Shown: piece by piece, positions 9,101 to 21,261 of the stretch
Numbering within the stretch: position 1 is the first letter of the stretch
Layout of the letters: each line of letters begins with the position of its first letter
Source of the DNA: Furcasterigmium furcatum
Lineage: Eukaryota; Ascomycota; Sordariomycetes; Glomerellales; Plectosphaerellaceae
Direction of reading: 5' to 3'
Length of the DNA: 64,000 nt
Assembly: GCA_001599815.1 (NCBI GenBank)
Contig: BCIA01000005.1
Coordinates: 5,030,472-5,094,471, forward strand
Program-made: the position numbers and the translations under genes
The notes under the pieces: generated by a model
What the model was told of the DNA's origin: nothing
The model's database searches: none
The model's input: the letters and a program-made list of their open reading frames with translations, nothing else

Positions 9101-12100
9101 ATGCCTGCCAGGGGAGGGGGCATTGCGTGGAAGCCTTCGAGTTGATGATGATGTGCCGGCCAGGCTGGCCCGGATCGACATGAAGCTTGTTGAGCAGCAG
9201 CCGCAGCCTGTGGCATCATCTCGCGCCCGGCGTGAGGGGAACCCGAAGAGGGGAGCAGATGCAACCCCAAAGCCAATGCCGTGAGGTCGCTTGTGAGAGC
9301 AGCCAGTATGTCTCGAGCTCGGCGTCTTATTTTTCCCTCGCGCAGGCAGTGTGAAGTGGCTGAGCCAAGCACCACTTGGACGGAGAGGTGTGGCCGATAC
9401 AACCCGAGTAGAGGTAGACACAAGGGCTCGGTTCGGGGGAGCGTATCAGAAGTGCATTCTGCAGCATCAGGAAAGCCAAGATGAGGCGATCGAATACTCT
9501 GCCCCGAGTTGTGACAGACGGGAGTTGCTGGCACTCATGCGCGGTTCAAGGGGAAACGTGGTGGCGCTGGAGTGGCACTGGAACATGGACGTAGCAGCGG
9601 GAAGAGACGCGTAACATGTCTCTCCTTGCTTGTCTGTAAGTGACGAGAGCACTAGATCCACAAGGCCAGACGTGATACGATCGTTTCCCCAGTCTCCCAG
9701 GCTCGAGATCAGCCGTTCAGCATTCTTGGTATCAGATTGCGAGCCGTGTAAGTGGGCTTTCATCAGCCTGGGACTCGGGTCTGTCCTCCCCAGCGGGGCG
9801 GACTTTGCCCGTGCTCGCTCGCAGCGCTTCGCCCGCTGTGGATGGATTCCATGCCATGCGCACACCCTCACCGGCTTGCGAGCCTCTCTTGGCCCTCGCT
9901 GCTATTTCGTCGTATATGACAGATTTCGCGAGCTTGCTCTGACCCGCGGAGGGGATTCCCCCGTGACCTCGACGGCACTGTCGCACAACCTCGGGCGACT
10001 TGCCAATGGAGGACTGAGAAAGCTGGATGCCCTCGTTGGCCGGCCATGGGCATCCTCAGTCAGAGCCCGAGAGGGTCTGACAAGGCGATCTCCCAGCGGT
10101 CCGATGGGCGCGCTGGGCCCCGCCCATCCCGTCCAGGCCGCCGCAATATCCCTGGTGGCCACCATCCCTGTCAGCACAGGGTGACAGGCCAAGCAACCAA
10201 GGTCGAGCTCAAGCTTTGGGCGGCGCATCTGGGAGAGGTTCTTGAGCTCGGGTTTGGGACTGCACATGTCTTTAGCCCCAAGACGTCCAGGGAGGTTCCA
10301 AGGCTTGACCCGAAGCTGAGCTGGCTGCATCCCACGGGCCCCGAGCCTCACACCCACCTCGTCGCCCTCTCTCACGGCCCAACGATGGACGCCTACAGTC
10401 CCTACAGGACAGGATCTCCAAACGGGACTTCGCAGACAGGCAGCCCTGGTCCAGGCCCAGGTGGTATGGATCCTACCTGGATGCTGCAGGCCCTGTCTGA
10501 GTGAGTGAGTGTGTATGCCGTCAGTTAGAGGTTGGCCAAGGCTGGGTGGTGGTACCCAGACCGGCACCTCCTTGAGAAATCACAAGCTGCGGCATATTGC
10601 AGGGCAAAGTAGAGAAAGAAAAGCGCCGGCCCGGGGGCGGGTGAGCATGTTTGGGTGCTGCTGATTGTCCGTCCTCAAAAGGGCCCCGTCATCCCAGCTC
10701 ATCCAGGACTTCCTCGTCATGTCATGCCAAGTCACTGCACCAGGGCCGCCGCAGAACCCCGTTGACTGCTTGATTGTTCCCATCTCGATCTCTGGCCTTT
10801 GGCGCCACCCTTGCCTCCTTGCCTCCCCCGTCCAACCCAAGGCTGGCATCTATTTGCAGCCCTATACTGCTAGGCAAGCCGCCGCCGGTAGTGTCACCCA
10901 GCTGCCCGTCCCTCGTCCCAGTTTTCTGCCGGACCAAAGCCTCCTGTCCGTTATCCCAGGAACAAGCGCCCCGGGGTTGACTTGACTTGACAACTCGTCC
11001 TCATCGCCCTCAACTCCAGAGAAGCATCGAGCCAGGCCCGAGAGAAAGATTTGCCTCCCCGTTGTGTCGGAACTTAACCCGAGCTCCCGAACACATCCTC
11101 CTCCCTGCTCCTCTTTACCTTTGGCTAGATCGCACACCCCACGGGATGATCCTTTGGGTAGCTTGACGCCGTCTCGAGCAGAGGTCACGGCCCAGGCCCA
11201 TTACGTCAGGTTGCCTCTCTCAACCGCCTCCGAGATCCCCAACAGGAGCTGCGGCCGCCAGCAGAGCTATCGCAGAGCTAGGGGTACGAAGGTTTCTGCC
11301 CGCCGTAAAAGCTTCCCAAGTTTCCGTGGCCAAGTCCTCTAGTACTGACTGATTGTGGACGAAATTAGCCCATCAACTTTCTTACTGACGAGTAACTCCT
11401 GAGTGCGAGTTCCGTCCCGGTTGCCTCCCTTCCAGGTTAGGTGCACTTAGCCGCCCCAAGAAATACCAAGCTGCCCCCCTGTCGCCCCCTGTGGAGCGCC
11501 AAAAAAGCTGCCCCTCATCCGCCTCCACTGGATGCGACACGCGCTGGACGTTAAGCTCCTCCCTGGCAGCAGCAGCGCAAAGTTCCCCCGCGGGCCCCGT
11601 TTCATCCCGTCCGCTTTTTCCAGCAACCGGGCAACTTAGAAGAGCCGCCGTCCCGATTTTTTGAGACGTCGCTCTCCTTCGGACCTTCAACCTCCAAACC
11701 AACTGCGCTCCTCATCAGCAGCACCCATCGACGCGATTCACGATCCCTCGGCTCGAAGGAGTCACGGCTCCCCCGTCACGACCGACTCACCGTGACTGCA
11801 AGCGTGCTGGGACTCACTCTGCTCGCAGTTTGCGCCAGCATCGTCATCATCGGACCCCAAATCCGTCCCGAGCTACCACCTCCAACAGCTCCAACAGCAA
11901 ACTCCTTCTCCTACTGCTACTTAGGAGCTGCCACTCCTTCGCCTATAATCCGACAAAGAACCCTCGGACGCGCAATCACTGCAATTGCTTCTTGCGCCAC
12001 CGTGCACGACGCGCGGGAAAAAAGGAAAATCTCTCCGACCTATGCCTTGCGCCCTGGCCACCGGCCGGTAGCAACACCCACGAGCTTCGATCCCCCAACC

Positions 12101-12214
12101 GAAACCACCCAGACATCTCGTCCGTCTCCCCCGGGGGAGATATCATTCTTGCAATACGTTGTCGATATTGAGGAGTACAAGTAGCCGCTCCCCGCCGGCC
12201 CCAGGCTGCCCGCC
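6127..12214. other. 6-kb GC-rich region without a credible gene
   Basis: Many open frames of 60-250 codons exist on both strands, but they overlap one another, are rich in Arg, Pro, Ser and Gly, and show no domain, no consistent third-position bias and no pairing by plausible introns. I read it as non-coding. The last ~500 bp (11700-12214) is pyrimidine-rich with CTCC/CAAC runs, as in long fungal 5' leaders, and probably belongs to the trehalose gene starting at 12215. A repeat fragment lies at 6268-6345. A non-coding RNA cannot be excluded. Confidence 0.5.
6268..6345 (+). repeat. dispersed repeat, copy B (partial)
   Basis: It matches the first half of copies A (4095-4223) and C (21620-21743): agatggcc, agaaatcga.gtggcctc, ctgaatta.agata and tcgagga blocks in the same order. 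It lies about 140 bp downstream of the F-box gene. Confidence 0.5.
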
Positions 12215-15097
12215 ATGACCGTCTTCGTGGTGTCCCTGTAAGTGCCCTCGCTCCCCGGTGCGCCCGCGCTCCGACTTGCGACCCTCGCCGCACCGAAGCC
12301 GTCGGCGCTGTCTCTAACCTGTTCAATCCCAGTTTCCTCCCCAAGACCATCCACTTCAGCCTCCCCGCTGGCACTCCTCGGCACATTGACCGGTCCGCCC
12401 GCTCCAAACCCGCTCCCGGTGGACCGATAACCCCCGCCGCCCCTCCCGCGCCGAGCCTGTTCACCCCTCTGCCCGATATCACACCTCCACACACCCCGAC
12501 CGAAGACCAGGAGCACAAGGAGCTCTTCGCCAACGAGGATGGCATTCGGGTCCCCCTCTCCGACGACGGCCACGCCGGCTCGCCCGTCGACAAGGGCTCT
12601 CCGCGATGGGGCACCAGCACGAACCAGCCCAAGTCGCGCGCGAACTCCCCTCCCCCGGCCCTGATCGCCGAGCACAGCCGGACTCTGGAGAAGGCGAGGG
12701 AGCTGGGCCGCCAGGGCGTCATCCAGCCGCGCGCCCTCGCCCGGAGCGATAGTCACGACCGGGTCTTTGCGCACGCCAACTGGAAGGTCGTTAATGCCGA
12801 CCAGGGCAACGGTGGCTTGCGCAATGCCGCCGAGTCCGCCTCTCGCGAGGGCAAGCTGGCCGAGTACACCTGGGTCGGCACCCTCGGCATGCCCACCGAC
12901 GCCCTCGAGGGCACCCAGCAGAAGCAGGACATCGAGGACCACCTCGCCACCGAGCACGACATGCTGACCGTCTTCACCTCCGACAAGGACTTCGACGGCC
13001 ACTACTCGCACTTCTGCAAGCAGATCCTCTGGCCCGTCTTCCACTACCAGATCCCCGACAACCCCAAGAGCAAGGCCTTCGAGGACCACTCCTGGAAATA
13101 CTACGTCAACGTCAACCGCGCCTTCGCCGACAAGATCATCGCAAACTGGAAGCGCGACGACGTCGTCTGGATCCACGACTACCACCTGCTGCTCGTCCCC
13201 TCCATGGTCCGCGAGAAGATCCCCGACGCCAGGATCGGCTTCTTCCTGCACGTGGCCTTCCCCTCGTCCGAGGTCTTCCGGTGCCTCGCCGTCCGCAAGC
13301 AGCTCCTCGAGGGCATGCTCGGCGCCAACCTGATCGGCTTCCAGATCCACGAGTACACTCGCCACTTCCTCCAGACCTGCAGCCGCCTCCTTGGCGCCGA
13401 GGCCACAACCGACGGCCTGCAGCTCGAGGACCGCTTCGTCGACGTCGTGAACCTCCCGATCGGCATCGACCCCGACTACATCAGGGAGCGCCGTACCAAT
13501 GCCTCCGTGAAGAAGTGGATCGAGACCATCAAGGAACGGTATCAGGGCAAGCGCCTCATCGTGGCCCGCGACAAGCTCGACCACGTCCGCGGCGTGCGCC
13601 AGAAGCTGCTCGCGTACGAGCTGTTCCTGAACAAGCACCCCGAGTGGCGGGACGAGACGGTCCTCATCCAAGTGGCCCTCTCCGGCAGCGAGAAGGGCGA
13701 CCTCGACGCCGCTGTTAGCGACATCGTCACCCGCGTCAACTCGTCCTGGGCCAACCTCGCATATCAGCCTGTCGTTTACTTGAAGCAGGATATCGACTTC
13801 CCCCAGTACCTCGCCCTGCTCACCGTGGCCGACGCCCTGATGATCACGAGCCAGCGCGAGGGCATGAACCTGACCTCCCACGAGTACCTCTTCTGCCAGG
13901 ACGGCGAGATCAACCCCGAGAAGAAGCATGGCTCCCTCATCCTCTCCGAGTTCACCGGCACCTCGTCCCTCTTCGGAGGCAACGAGCTCGCCGTGAACCC
14001 CTGGGACTACCGCCAGTGCGCCGACGCCATCAAACAGGCGCTCGAGATGGGCGACGAGGAGAAGGAGCGCCGCTGGAAGAAGCTGTACAAGGCGGTCATG
14101 CACCACACCGGATCCCATTGGTTCTCCGAATTCCTGTCCCGCCTCGACCGCGTCTACGAGGAGCAGCATCGCCGCGACCAGACCTCGGTGCCCCGCCTGT
14201 CGATGACGAACCTGGCCCAGCGGTACAAGCGCAGCGAGCGCCGCCTCTTCATTCTCGACTACGAGGGCACCCTCGTCAGCTGGGGCCCGATGAACCAGAT
14301 CATCCCCGTGAGCCCGCAGCGGACGGTGGACGTGCTCAACGACCTCCTGCTCGACGACCGCAACACCATTTACGTGATGTCCGGGCGCCGGCCGGAAGAG
14401 CTCGACCGGACGTTCCGCCGCGTGCCGAACCTGGGGCTGATCGCCGAGAACGGGTGCTTCCTGAAGGACTGCGGCCAGGGCGAGTGGGTCGAGATGTCCG
14501 ACTCGACGCGGATCAACAGCTGGAAGGAGTCGGTCAAGGGCATCATGACGTACTACCTCGAGCGCACGCCCGGCGCGGAGATCGAGGAGCGCAGGTGCAG
14601 CCTGGTGTTCCACTACAAGAGCGCGGAGGACTACGACTCTGCCGCGCGGCAGGCGAGCGACTGCGCGAGCCACGTCAACGACGCCCTCGAGGAGCAGCGC
14701 GTGCACGCGATCCCGCTCGACGGGTGCATCGTCGTGGAGCCGATCGACTGGACGAAGAGCACGGCGGCGGAGCGCATCTTCAAGGACCTGCAGCAGCACA
14801 TGGCGCCGGACGAGAAGCACAAGAGCCCCGTCGACTTCCTCATGGTGGTCGGCGACGGGCGCGACGACGAGAAGGTGTTCAAGTGGGCCAACACGCTCGG
14901 CGACGACGGCGTCGTCAAGGACGTGGTGACGGTCAGCGTCGGGAAGAGGGGCAACACGGAGGCGACAGCCACGTTGACGCAAGGTGTCAGCGGTGAGTGC
15001 CTTCGCGTCCTCTCGCGCATTGTTTGAGACTGATTTTTCCCCTGCGTGTCATTTAGGTGTCTTGTCTGCTCTTGAAAGGCTGTCGATGACTTTCTGA
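12215..15097 (+). CDS. trehalose-6-phosphate synthase/phosphatase complex subunit, TPS3/TSL1-like (regulatory)
   Basis: Three exons (12215-12237, 12333-14992, 15057-15097) give 907 aa. Intron 1 is 95 bp (GTAAGT, CTAAC) and intron 2 is 64 bp (GTGAGT). The N-terminus MTVFVVSLFLPKTIHF and the C-terminus GVLSALERLS fit the family and support both joins. A glycosyltransferase-20 domain spans roughly residues 170-620 (IHDYHLLLVPSMVR, HVAFPSSEVFR, LTSHEYLFCQ) and a trehalose-phosphatase-like HAD domain roughly 640-890 (VMSGRRPEELD, GDGRDDEKVF). HAD motif I reads DYEGTL (near residue 650) where active phosphatases have DxDGT, and the synthase motif reads REGMNL where active enzymes have DGMNL. It is therefore probably a non-catalytic scaffold of the trehalose synthase complex, like yeast Tps3/Tsl1, acting in stress tolerance. 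The subunit assignment is inference. Confidence 0.88.
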
Positions 15098-16426
15098 TCG
15101 CGAGCGCGCGCGCTTCTGCCCCTTTTGGCCTCGACGACCACCATGCCAACACCACCACCGCGGCACAGATCGACCCCCGGCCTTTGCCGCACGTAAAAAA
15201 TTGCTCTTGCACTCTCGTTTGCTGATTTTGCAGCTTCACTTCGCATGAGCGCGTTCAGTCCCTTCAGAAAGACTTGGGAGGGCAAATGAAATATCGAAAT
15301 ATTCAGGCGTTTTGGGAACAAGACTGGGGAACACGAGGTCCGAATCACGACACACACGGACGGGGAACACCCCACTCTAGCAAGCATGCTGCGCATCGAT
15401 TCTGCGTGCGTTGGAAGACGACATGTCTACTTTTTTCTTTTGTCGATGCCCGAGTCGGGGAGCACGCGCGGCCTCGACGGGGACATGAGGATGATGCGAT
15501 GACCGGTCATCCGGGGAACGGGACGGGGCGAGAACGTGAGACGATAGGAACGGTAGATCTGGGATATTTTTCCTTGTCCATACGCTCTCGCGAGTACCCC
15601 CTTTTTCACATGTCTCATGGCGCGCGCCGCGATATGAAGCTGTCGCAGGGTCAGATGAGCCCGCCGCGCAGCAGCTTCGGCCGGACCCCTGGAAGCCCAG
15701 AGATGGTGGCTCGGGGCCGGCAGCATGTATTCCCCTTGGTATCATAGGTAGTCAATCGGCTCCTTATTCCACGGATGTCATCTCTCGGCGTGATGTGGCG
15801 CCAAGGGCGCGCCCAACGGCATTCGCTCGCCCTTGGTTTGACATCTTGTACACTATGCAGCCGGAGCATCATAGGGCCGGATAGATGTCTGTGACAGCCC
15901 CGGGTAAGTCTTACTCGTGAAACAAAGTGAGCAAGTAAGTATGAAGTCTTCGAGTCGGCATATCTGGCAGCTACAGAAGCTCACCTCCAAATGACATCAT
16001 GGCGCCCCTGGAGACACGGTTTGGGAAGCTTCAGTGAAGCTCCGAGCTCACGGTCCAGATCCGGCTGTTCGGCATGTCCCGACCCAATTAGCGGGGGTCG
16101 AATTACGAGATGTGCCCCGCGTTCCGACATCGGTGGTGGAGGGGCCCCAATTGGGGATTTTTGGCTCGAGTCATCCATCATCCTAAGGGCTCCCGAGTGA
16201 CACCGTCTTTTGACATCTTACTCTTCTTCCTGTAGTGCCAGCTCTTGAGCTCTTCGTGGTCTGATACAAGGTCAATTTGCCTCCTCGTTGGGACGGAAGA
16301 GCCGGAAAAGCATCCTTAACATGTAAGCCACTCCCGGATCCCCTCGACCTCAACCTCATCCATCCCCGGCCATCCGCTGACTCTCTCTGCTTCAGTCACA
16401 CGAACACACGACAGACCGCAGTCACC
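15098..16426. other. intergenic region, including a 5'-UTR intron of the next gene
   Basis: No gene is seen in the 1.3 kb between the trehalose and aminotransferase genes. Close to its right end, 16323-16395 (GTAAGC ... CTTCAG, 73 bp) looks like an intron in the 5' leader of the aminotransferase gene. Confidence 0.5.
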
Positions 16427-17632
16427 ATGGCTCCCTTCCCTCCCCCGCCGGTCAACACCATTGACTGGTCCAACGTGGGCTTCAAGGTCCGCGAGGTCAA
16501 CGGCCACATCGAGTCGACCTTCTCCAAGGCCACCGGCCAGTGGTCGCCCCTGACCTTCGTCACCGACCCCTTCATGCGCATCCACGGTATGGCGCCCGCC
16601 CTCAACTACGGCCAGCAGGCCTACGAGGGCCTCAAGGCCTTCCGCGGCCCCGGCGACTCCTCCATCTCCATCTTCCGCCCCGACCGCAACGCCCTGCGCC
16701 TCCAGCACTCCGCCGACGTCGTCTCCATGCCCCGCGTCCCCGAGTCCATGTTCCTCGACGCCGTCCGCGCCGCCGTCTCCCTCAACGCCGGCTTCGTCCC
16801 GCCCCACGAGACCGGCGCCGCCATGTACGTCCGCCCCCAGCTCTACGGCTCCTCCGCCCAGCTCGGCCTCAGCCCCCCCGAGGAGTACACCTTCGCCGTC
16901 TTCGTCATCCCCACCGGCGTCTACCACGGCGTCCAGCCCGTCAAGGCCCTCATCCTCGAGGACTTCGACCGCGCCGCCCCCAACGGCGTCGGCAACGCAA
17001 AGGTCGGCGGCAACTACGCCCCCGTCCTGCGCTGGAGCGACAAGGCCCGCGCCGAGGGCTACGGCATCACGCTGCACCTCGACAGCGCCCGCCACGAGGA
17101 GATCGACGAGTTCAGCACCAGCGGCTTCATCGGCGTGCTGCAGTCCGCCGACAAGACCACCCTCGTCGTCCCCGACTCCCACTGCGTCATCGACAGCGTC
17201 ACGAGCCAGAGCGTCCAGGACATCGCCCGGAGCTGGGGCTGGGCCGTCGAGAAGCGCCCCATCAACTACCGCGAGCTGCCGGACTTTGTCGAGGTCTTCG
17301 CCGCCGGCACCGCCGCCGCCCTCGTGCCCATCCGCTCCGTCACGCGCCGCGTCGAGCCGTCGTCGCCGCAGTCTCTGTGCGTCGCGAGGCCGGGCCACGA
17401 GCGCCTGTCGACGCTGAACAAGGGCGAGGAGACCGTGACGTACATCCCTGACGGGCAGGCGGACGCGGGCCCGCTGGCTATCAAGCTGCTCACGACGCTG
17501 CAGGGCATCCAGCTGGGCAAGCTCGATGACCCGTTCGGATGGAGGTTCGCGGTGACGGAGGAGGATGGAAAGAAGGTTGCCAAGGCGCCGAACGGTGCGG
17601 GTGAGGTCGAGACTGTGGATCAGATGGATTAA
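16427..17632 (+). CDS. branched-chain-amino-acid aminotransferase-like protein (PLP fold type IV)
   Basis: Single coding exon, 401 aa, with ATG in an ideal context (caccATGgc). Family features: NYGQQAYEGLKAF near residues 60-72, RPQLYGSSAQLGL near 136-148, and the PLP-binding Lys in GNAKVGGNYAP (Lys192). EEIDEFSTSGFIGV near 224-237 carries the conserved Glu (Glu228) but departs from the EVGTMN form of housekeeping BCATs. Such fungal paralogues include ToxF-like enzymes of secondary-metabolite clusters, so the substrate may not be Leu/Ile/Val. No mitochondrial targeting peptide is obvious. The neighbours give no biosynthetic cluster. The family is certain; the exact role is not. Confidence 0.88.
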   Translation: MAPFPPPPVNTIDWSNVGFKVREVNGHIESTFSKATGQWSPLTFVTDPFMRIHGMAPALNYGQQAYEGLKAFRGPGDSSISIFRPDRNALRLQHSADVVSMPRVPESMFLDAVRAAVSLNAGFVPPHETGAAMYVRPQLYGSSAQLGLSPPEEYTFAVFVIPTGVYHGVQPVKALILEDFDRAAPNGVGNAKVGGNYAPVLRWSDKARAEGYGITLHLDSARHEEIDEFSTSGFIGVLQSADKTTLVVPDSHCVIDSVTSQSVQDIARSWGWAVEKRPINYRELPDFVEVFAAGTAAALVPIRSVTRRVEPSSPQSLCVARPGHERLSTLNKGEETVTYIPDGQADAGPLAIKLLTTLQGIQLGKLDDPFGWRFAVTEEDGKKVAKAPNGAGEVETVDQMD

Positions 17633-18499
17633 GGGGGTGGTCGAGGTAGTGGGCGGGTGGTGTCTGGTGTCTGGAATATAAAAGCGATTTGTTCTGGATC
17701 ACCACGACGTGCCATGCTTGACTGCAGGTCTGTCCCGCGCAGGGCACGCAGCTGGGTGGGAGGACGCGCCGGGCAGAGGAACAATAGGGAGCCGGGCCAC
17801 CATGCACCGCGGGTGCGCGCGCTCCTTCCTCAGGCGCGAGGTGAAGCTTGGGCTCCAAGTGAATCACCACGGCTACGCGTTGCCCCAGGCCGGGCAGGCG
17901 CCCCGCGCACCCCGCGACGCGGTGCACTGCACCACCTGCCACCCAGGGTATTTATTTTTAAAAAAGTCGAATGCCAGTACAGCCGCTCGTGGTGCAGGGC
18001 GCGTCTGAGGAATTATCCTAAGCTCGCAGGGCTGCCCCGGGGTACCTCGTTCGAATCCGGCCCGAGACGTTCGAGAACCTTTGTGGGTAAAATATCCGCC
18101 AAGATTCCTATAGGCAGTGGAGGCGCAGGACCAAGTACCAGCTCATTACTGGCTTGGGATGGGCCTGGAGGGAGCGGACACCTCCAATATCTTTTTTGGG
18201 TTCTTGAGAGATGTATCTTTTTGGGTGGTGCCCCTGGTGATGCTTGGCGTGGTGTTTTGGTTGTCGCAAACCTCGCGATCCTCTTTGGTGATTATGTAAG
18301 CAGCTGCGCCCACCCTCGATGACGCACCAGGTGGGTCTGTACCTGCCGAGCTCCCTCCCGCGCAGTCGAAACTGCGACAAGCATCACCTGCTTTAATCAC
18401 CTGCTTCAAGTCTGCTGGCCTGCTGTCGCGACAAGTCGCAACCTCACGACTCCCTCCGCATCCGCACACTTTTCGACCTTTCAATAATGGGATGCAGCC
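17633..18499. other. intergenic region
   Basis: About 870 bp with no protein gene seen. A TTCGAATCC box-B-like string occurs at 18050-18058 within a weakly tRNA-like stretch that does not fold as a tRNA (see rejected items). The last ~150 bp is the 5' leader of the channel gene. Confidence 0.5.
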
Positions 18500-21261
18500 A
18501 TGGACGTCCTCTACGCCGAAGCAAACCGCAATAAGTCGGAAAAGTGCGACAACCAGGATTACCTGAAGCCTGGCTCCGACAACCTCACCGTCCAACTCGG
18601 CCTGTCGCTAATCCTCGGCGTCTCTGCCTTTGTCGCATTCTGTGTATGCCGATGGTGCTCCTTGGTTTCCATTCCCTAGTCTAACGCGAGAACGCAGATC
18701 CTCCGACCGCGATGGTCCTCCCTCTACGCCGCCCGTAAGCGGCGCCTCGACCCTACGATCGGGCTGCCAGCGCTCCCGAATACCTTCTTCGGATGGATAC
18801 CCGGCCTCTACCGAGTGACCGAGGAGCAGGTCCTCGCCTCGGCGGGCCTCGATGCCTTTGTTGTATGTCGAGGATGATCGTTCCAGCTGCCGCGGCGCAA
18901 CCAGACTGACCCTCCCTCTAGTTCTTGTCCTTCTTCAAGATGGCCATCCGACTCCTCGCCGTCATGACCTTCTTCGCCTACGCCGTTCTGTGGCCTATTA
19001 ACAGACACCTCGACTGGTCAATCCCGAACCCCCCTCACAAAGAGCCGCCCTCCAACGGCTCATCGTACCTCTTGCCGACGGACGAGCCGCAATACCTCCT
19101 GAAGCCCGACGAGCACGCCGGAACCGGCTACCTCTGGGTGTGGCTCATCTTCACATACTTCTTCACCGCCCTGACGCTTTACATCATGAACAAGGAGACT
19201 TTCCGCGTCATTCGCATCCGCCAGGAGTATCTCGGTACCCAGTCTACCATCACCGACCGCACGTTCCGCCTTTCTGGACTTCCCTCGAGCCTCAAGTCGG
19301 AGGAGAAGATCAAGGAGTTGATCGAGCAGCTCGAGATCGGACAGGTGGAGAGCGTCAGCCTCTGTCGTGACTGGAAAGAGTTGGACGATCTGGTCGAGCA
19401 GCGCATGGCGACGCTTCGGAAGCTGGAGGAGACGTGGAGCGTCTACCTTGGCAAGAAGTCCGCGCGGCGGCTGTTTATCCGCCGTCGCCGGACCGGAGAC
19501 AGCACCCAAGATCCCGAGAACCAGGAAGAGGAAGACGGCGATGCCAACGAGGGCGACCGTCTGCTCTACTCGAGCGAGAACGCTGCTGCCGATTTCGGGG
19601 ACCGGGAACGGCCGACCATCTTGCTGCGATACGGCCTGTTTCGTCTGCGTAGCAAGAAGACAGACGCGATCCATTACTACGAGGAGAAGCTTCGAAGGCT
19701 TGATGAGAAGATTCAAGCCGCGCGGGAGAACAAGCCGGCTCCGGCCGGAACGGCCTTCGTCACCATGGACTCCATTGCCGCCTGCCAGATGGCCATCCAA
19801 GCTCGCATCGACCCCCGGCCGGGCCAGCTTCTGACGAAGCCCGCTCCTTCACCGTCCGACGTCATGTGGGCGAATACCTACGCCCCTAGAGGGGTGCGCA
19901 GGCTTCGCTCCTGGGCGGTGACCATTATCGTCTCCCTGCTCACCGTCTTTTGGGCCATTGTCGTCGCATCGCTCGCCGGGCTGCTGACCATCTGCAATCT
20001 CGAAAAGTCGTTCCCTCACGCAGTCGCCGCGCTCAAGCAGCTCCCTATCATCAAGGCTCTCGTCGAGACCGGTCTCCCGACCATTGTGGCATCTCTGCTC
20101 AACGTTCTGGTGCCGTACCTGTACGAGTTCCTCTCGTACCAGCAGGGCATGATCTCCAAGGGCGACGTGGAGCTCTCTATCATCTCCAAGAATTTCTTCT
20201 TCTCCTTCTTCAACCTTTTCCTGGTGTTCACCGTGTCGAGCACGGCCATCACCATCTGGAAAGTCATCACCATGCTGCGAGACTATCTCGGCAACACGAC
20301 CGCTTTTGCCCGCCTGATTGCCAGCCAGATCAACTCAATGAGCATCTTCTACACCAGCTTCATCATGCTTCAGGGCATCGGCCTGTTTCCCTTCCGTCTT
20401 CTCGAGGTCGGGAGTGTCTTCCTCTATCCGATTTACCGCATGGGCGCCAAGACGCCGCGAGACTTCGCCGAGATCATGGAGCCTGCGCTGTTCAGCTACG
20501 GCTTCTACCTCCCCACCGCGCTCCTCATCTTCATCCTCTGCCTCGTGTACAGCGTGCTCCAGGACGGGTTCCTCGTGCTGACCGTCGGCCTTTTGTACTT
20601 CATCCTGGGCTACTTCACCTACAAATACCAGCTTCTCTACGCCATGGACCAGCCGCAGCATGCCACCGGAGGGGCCTGGCGTCTCATCTGCAACCGCATC
20701 ATCCTGGGACTCTTCATCTTCCAGCTGGTCATGGTCAGCGAGCTGGCACTCAAGGCTGGCTTCATCCCGGCCCTGCTCACCACGCCCCTCTTCTTCCTCA
20801 CCATGTGGTACAGCCACTACTTCGAGCGGCGGTTCGTGCCACTGACGCGGTACATTGCTCTCAGGAGCATCCGTGCCGCGGAGCAGCCCGACGAGGATGC
20901 CGTCTCGCCGGATGAGTTCGACGGGCCCAGGCCATCGCAGGGGCTGCTGCGCCGTGGCAGCACCATCGACGAAGACAGGGAGAAGGGACTGAAGTTCCTG
21001 AACCCCAGTCTTACCGTCAAGTGAGTTTTTCTTCCTCCTCCCCTCAGGTCATGTTCCCCATCACTGACCCATGCCAGGCTTCAACAACCATGGATCTACC
21101 AGGAACCCCCTCCGCAGAACCCATCCCGCAACGAGAGCAGCAGCAACCTGGCGGATATCGGCGCTCCCACTGTGCAAGCGGAGAACCCTACCGGGTCGGA
21201 CAGCTCCTTCAGCTTGGGCGACACTCACGTGTGGAGAGAGAATGGGGAGAGCCGGGCATGA
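18500..21261 (+). CDS. CSC1/RSN1-type (DUF221, OSCA/TMEM63 family) membrane channel
   Basis: Four exons (18500-18643, 18698-18862, 18922-21020, 21078-21261) give 863 aa; introns are 54, 59 and 57 bp, all GT-AG. Order: an N-terminal helix (LGLSLILGVSAFVAF), the RSN1_TM region with GWIPGLYRVTEEQVL, two helices (MAIRLLAVMTFFAYAVLW; LWVWLIFTYFFTALTLYIM), and a cytoplasmic RRM-like PHM7 domain (RTFRLSGLPSSLKSEEKI through AFVTMDSIAACQMA). From about residue 390 follows the multi-helix RSN1_7TM pore region. The tail is acidic and Ser-rich. The family comprises calcium-permeable, osmotically or mechanically gated cation channels; yeast Csc1 is in the plasma membrane. Length agrees with the usual 850-1000 aa. 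The first ATG at 18487 is out of frame and was not used. Confidence 0.92.

Noticed and set aside
6429..11342. Numerous frames of 60-250 codons on both strands in the 6-kb gene-poor block
   Set aside because: They overlap each other, have no recognisable motifs and no consistent codon bias, and cannot be joined by plausible introns.
12040..14982. A 980-codon open frame on the minus strand, opposite the trehalose gene
   Set aside because: It mirrors the GC-rich third positions of the real gene. Its translation is Val/Leu/Asp/Glu/Gly/Arg-rich low complexity without any domain, and the plus-strand protein is a clear family match.
16316..17398. A 360-codon minus-strand frame opposite the aminotransferase
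   Set aside because: Ala/Gly/Val/Asp-rich shadow with no domain. Similar shadows at 28240-29781 (minus), 57538-58569 (minus) and 21623-22834 (plus) were dropped for the same reason.
18002..18070. A tRNA-like stretch with a TTCGAATCC box and a 5-bp CGTCT/AGACG end pairing
   Set aside because: The T stem has two mismatches and no proper D arm or seven-base anticodon loop can be drawn. At best it is a tRNA relic.
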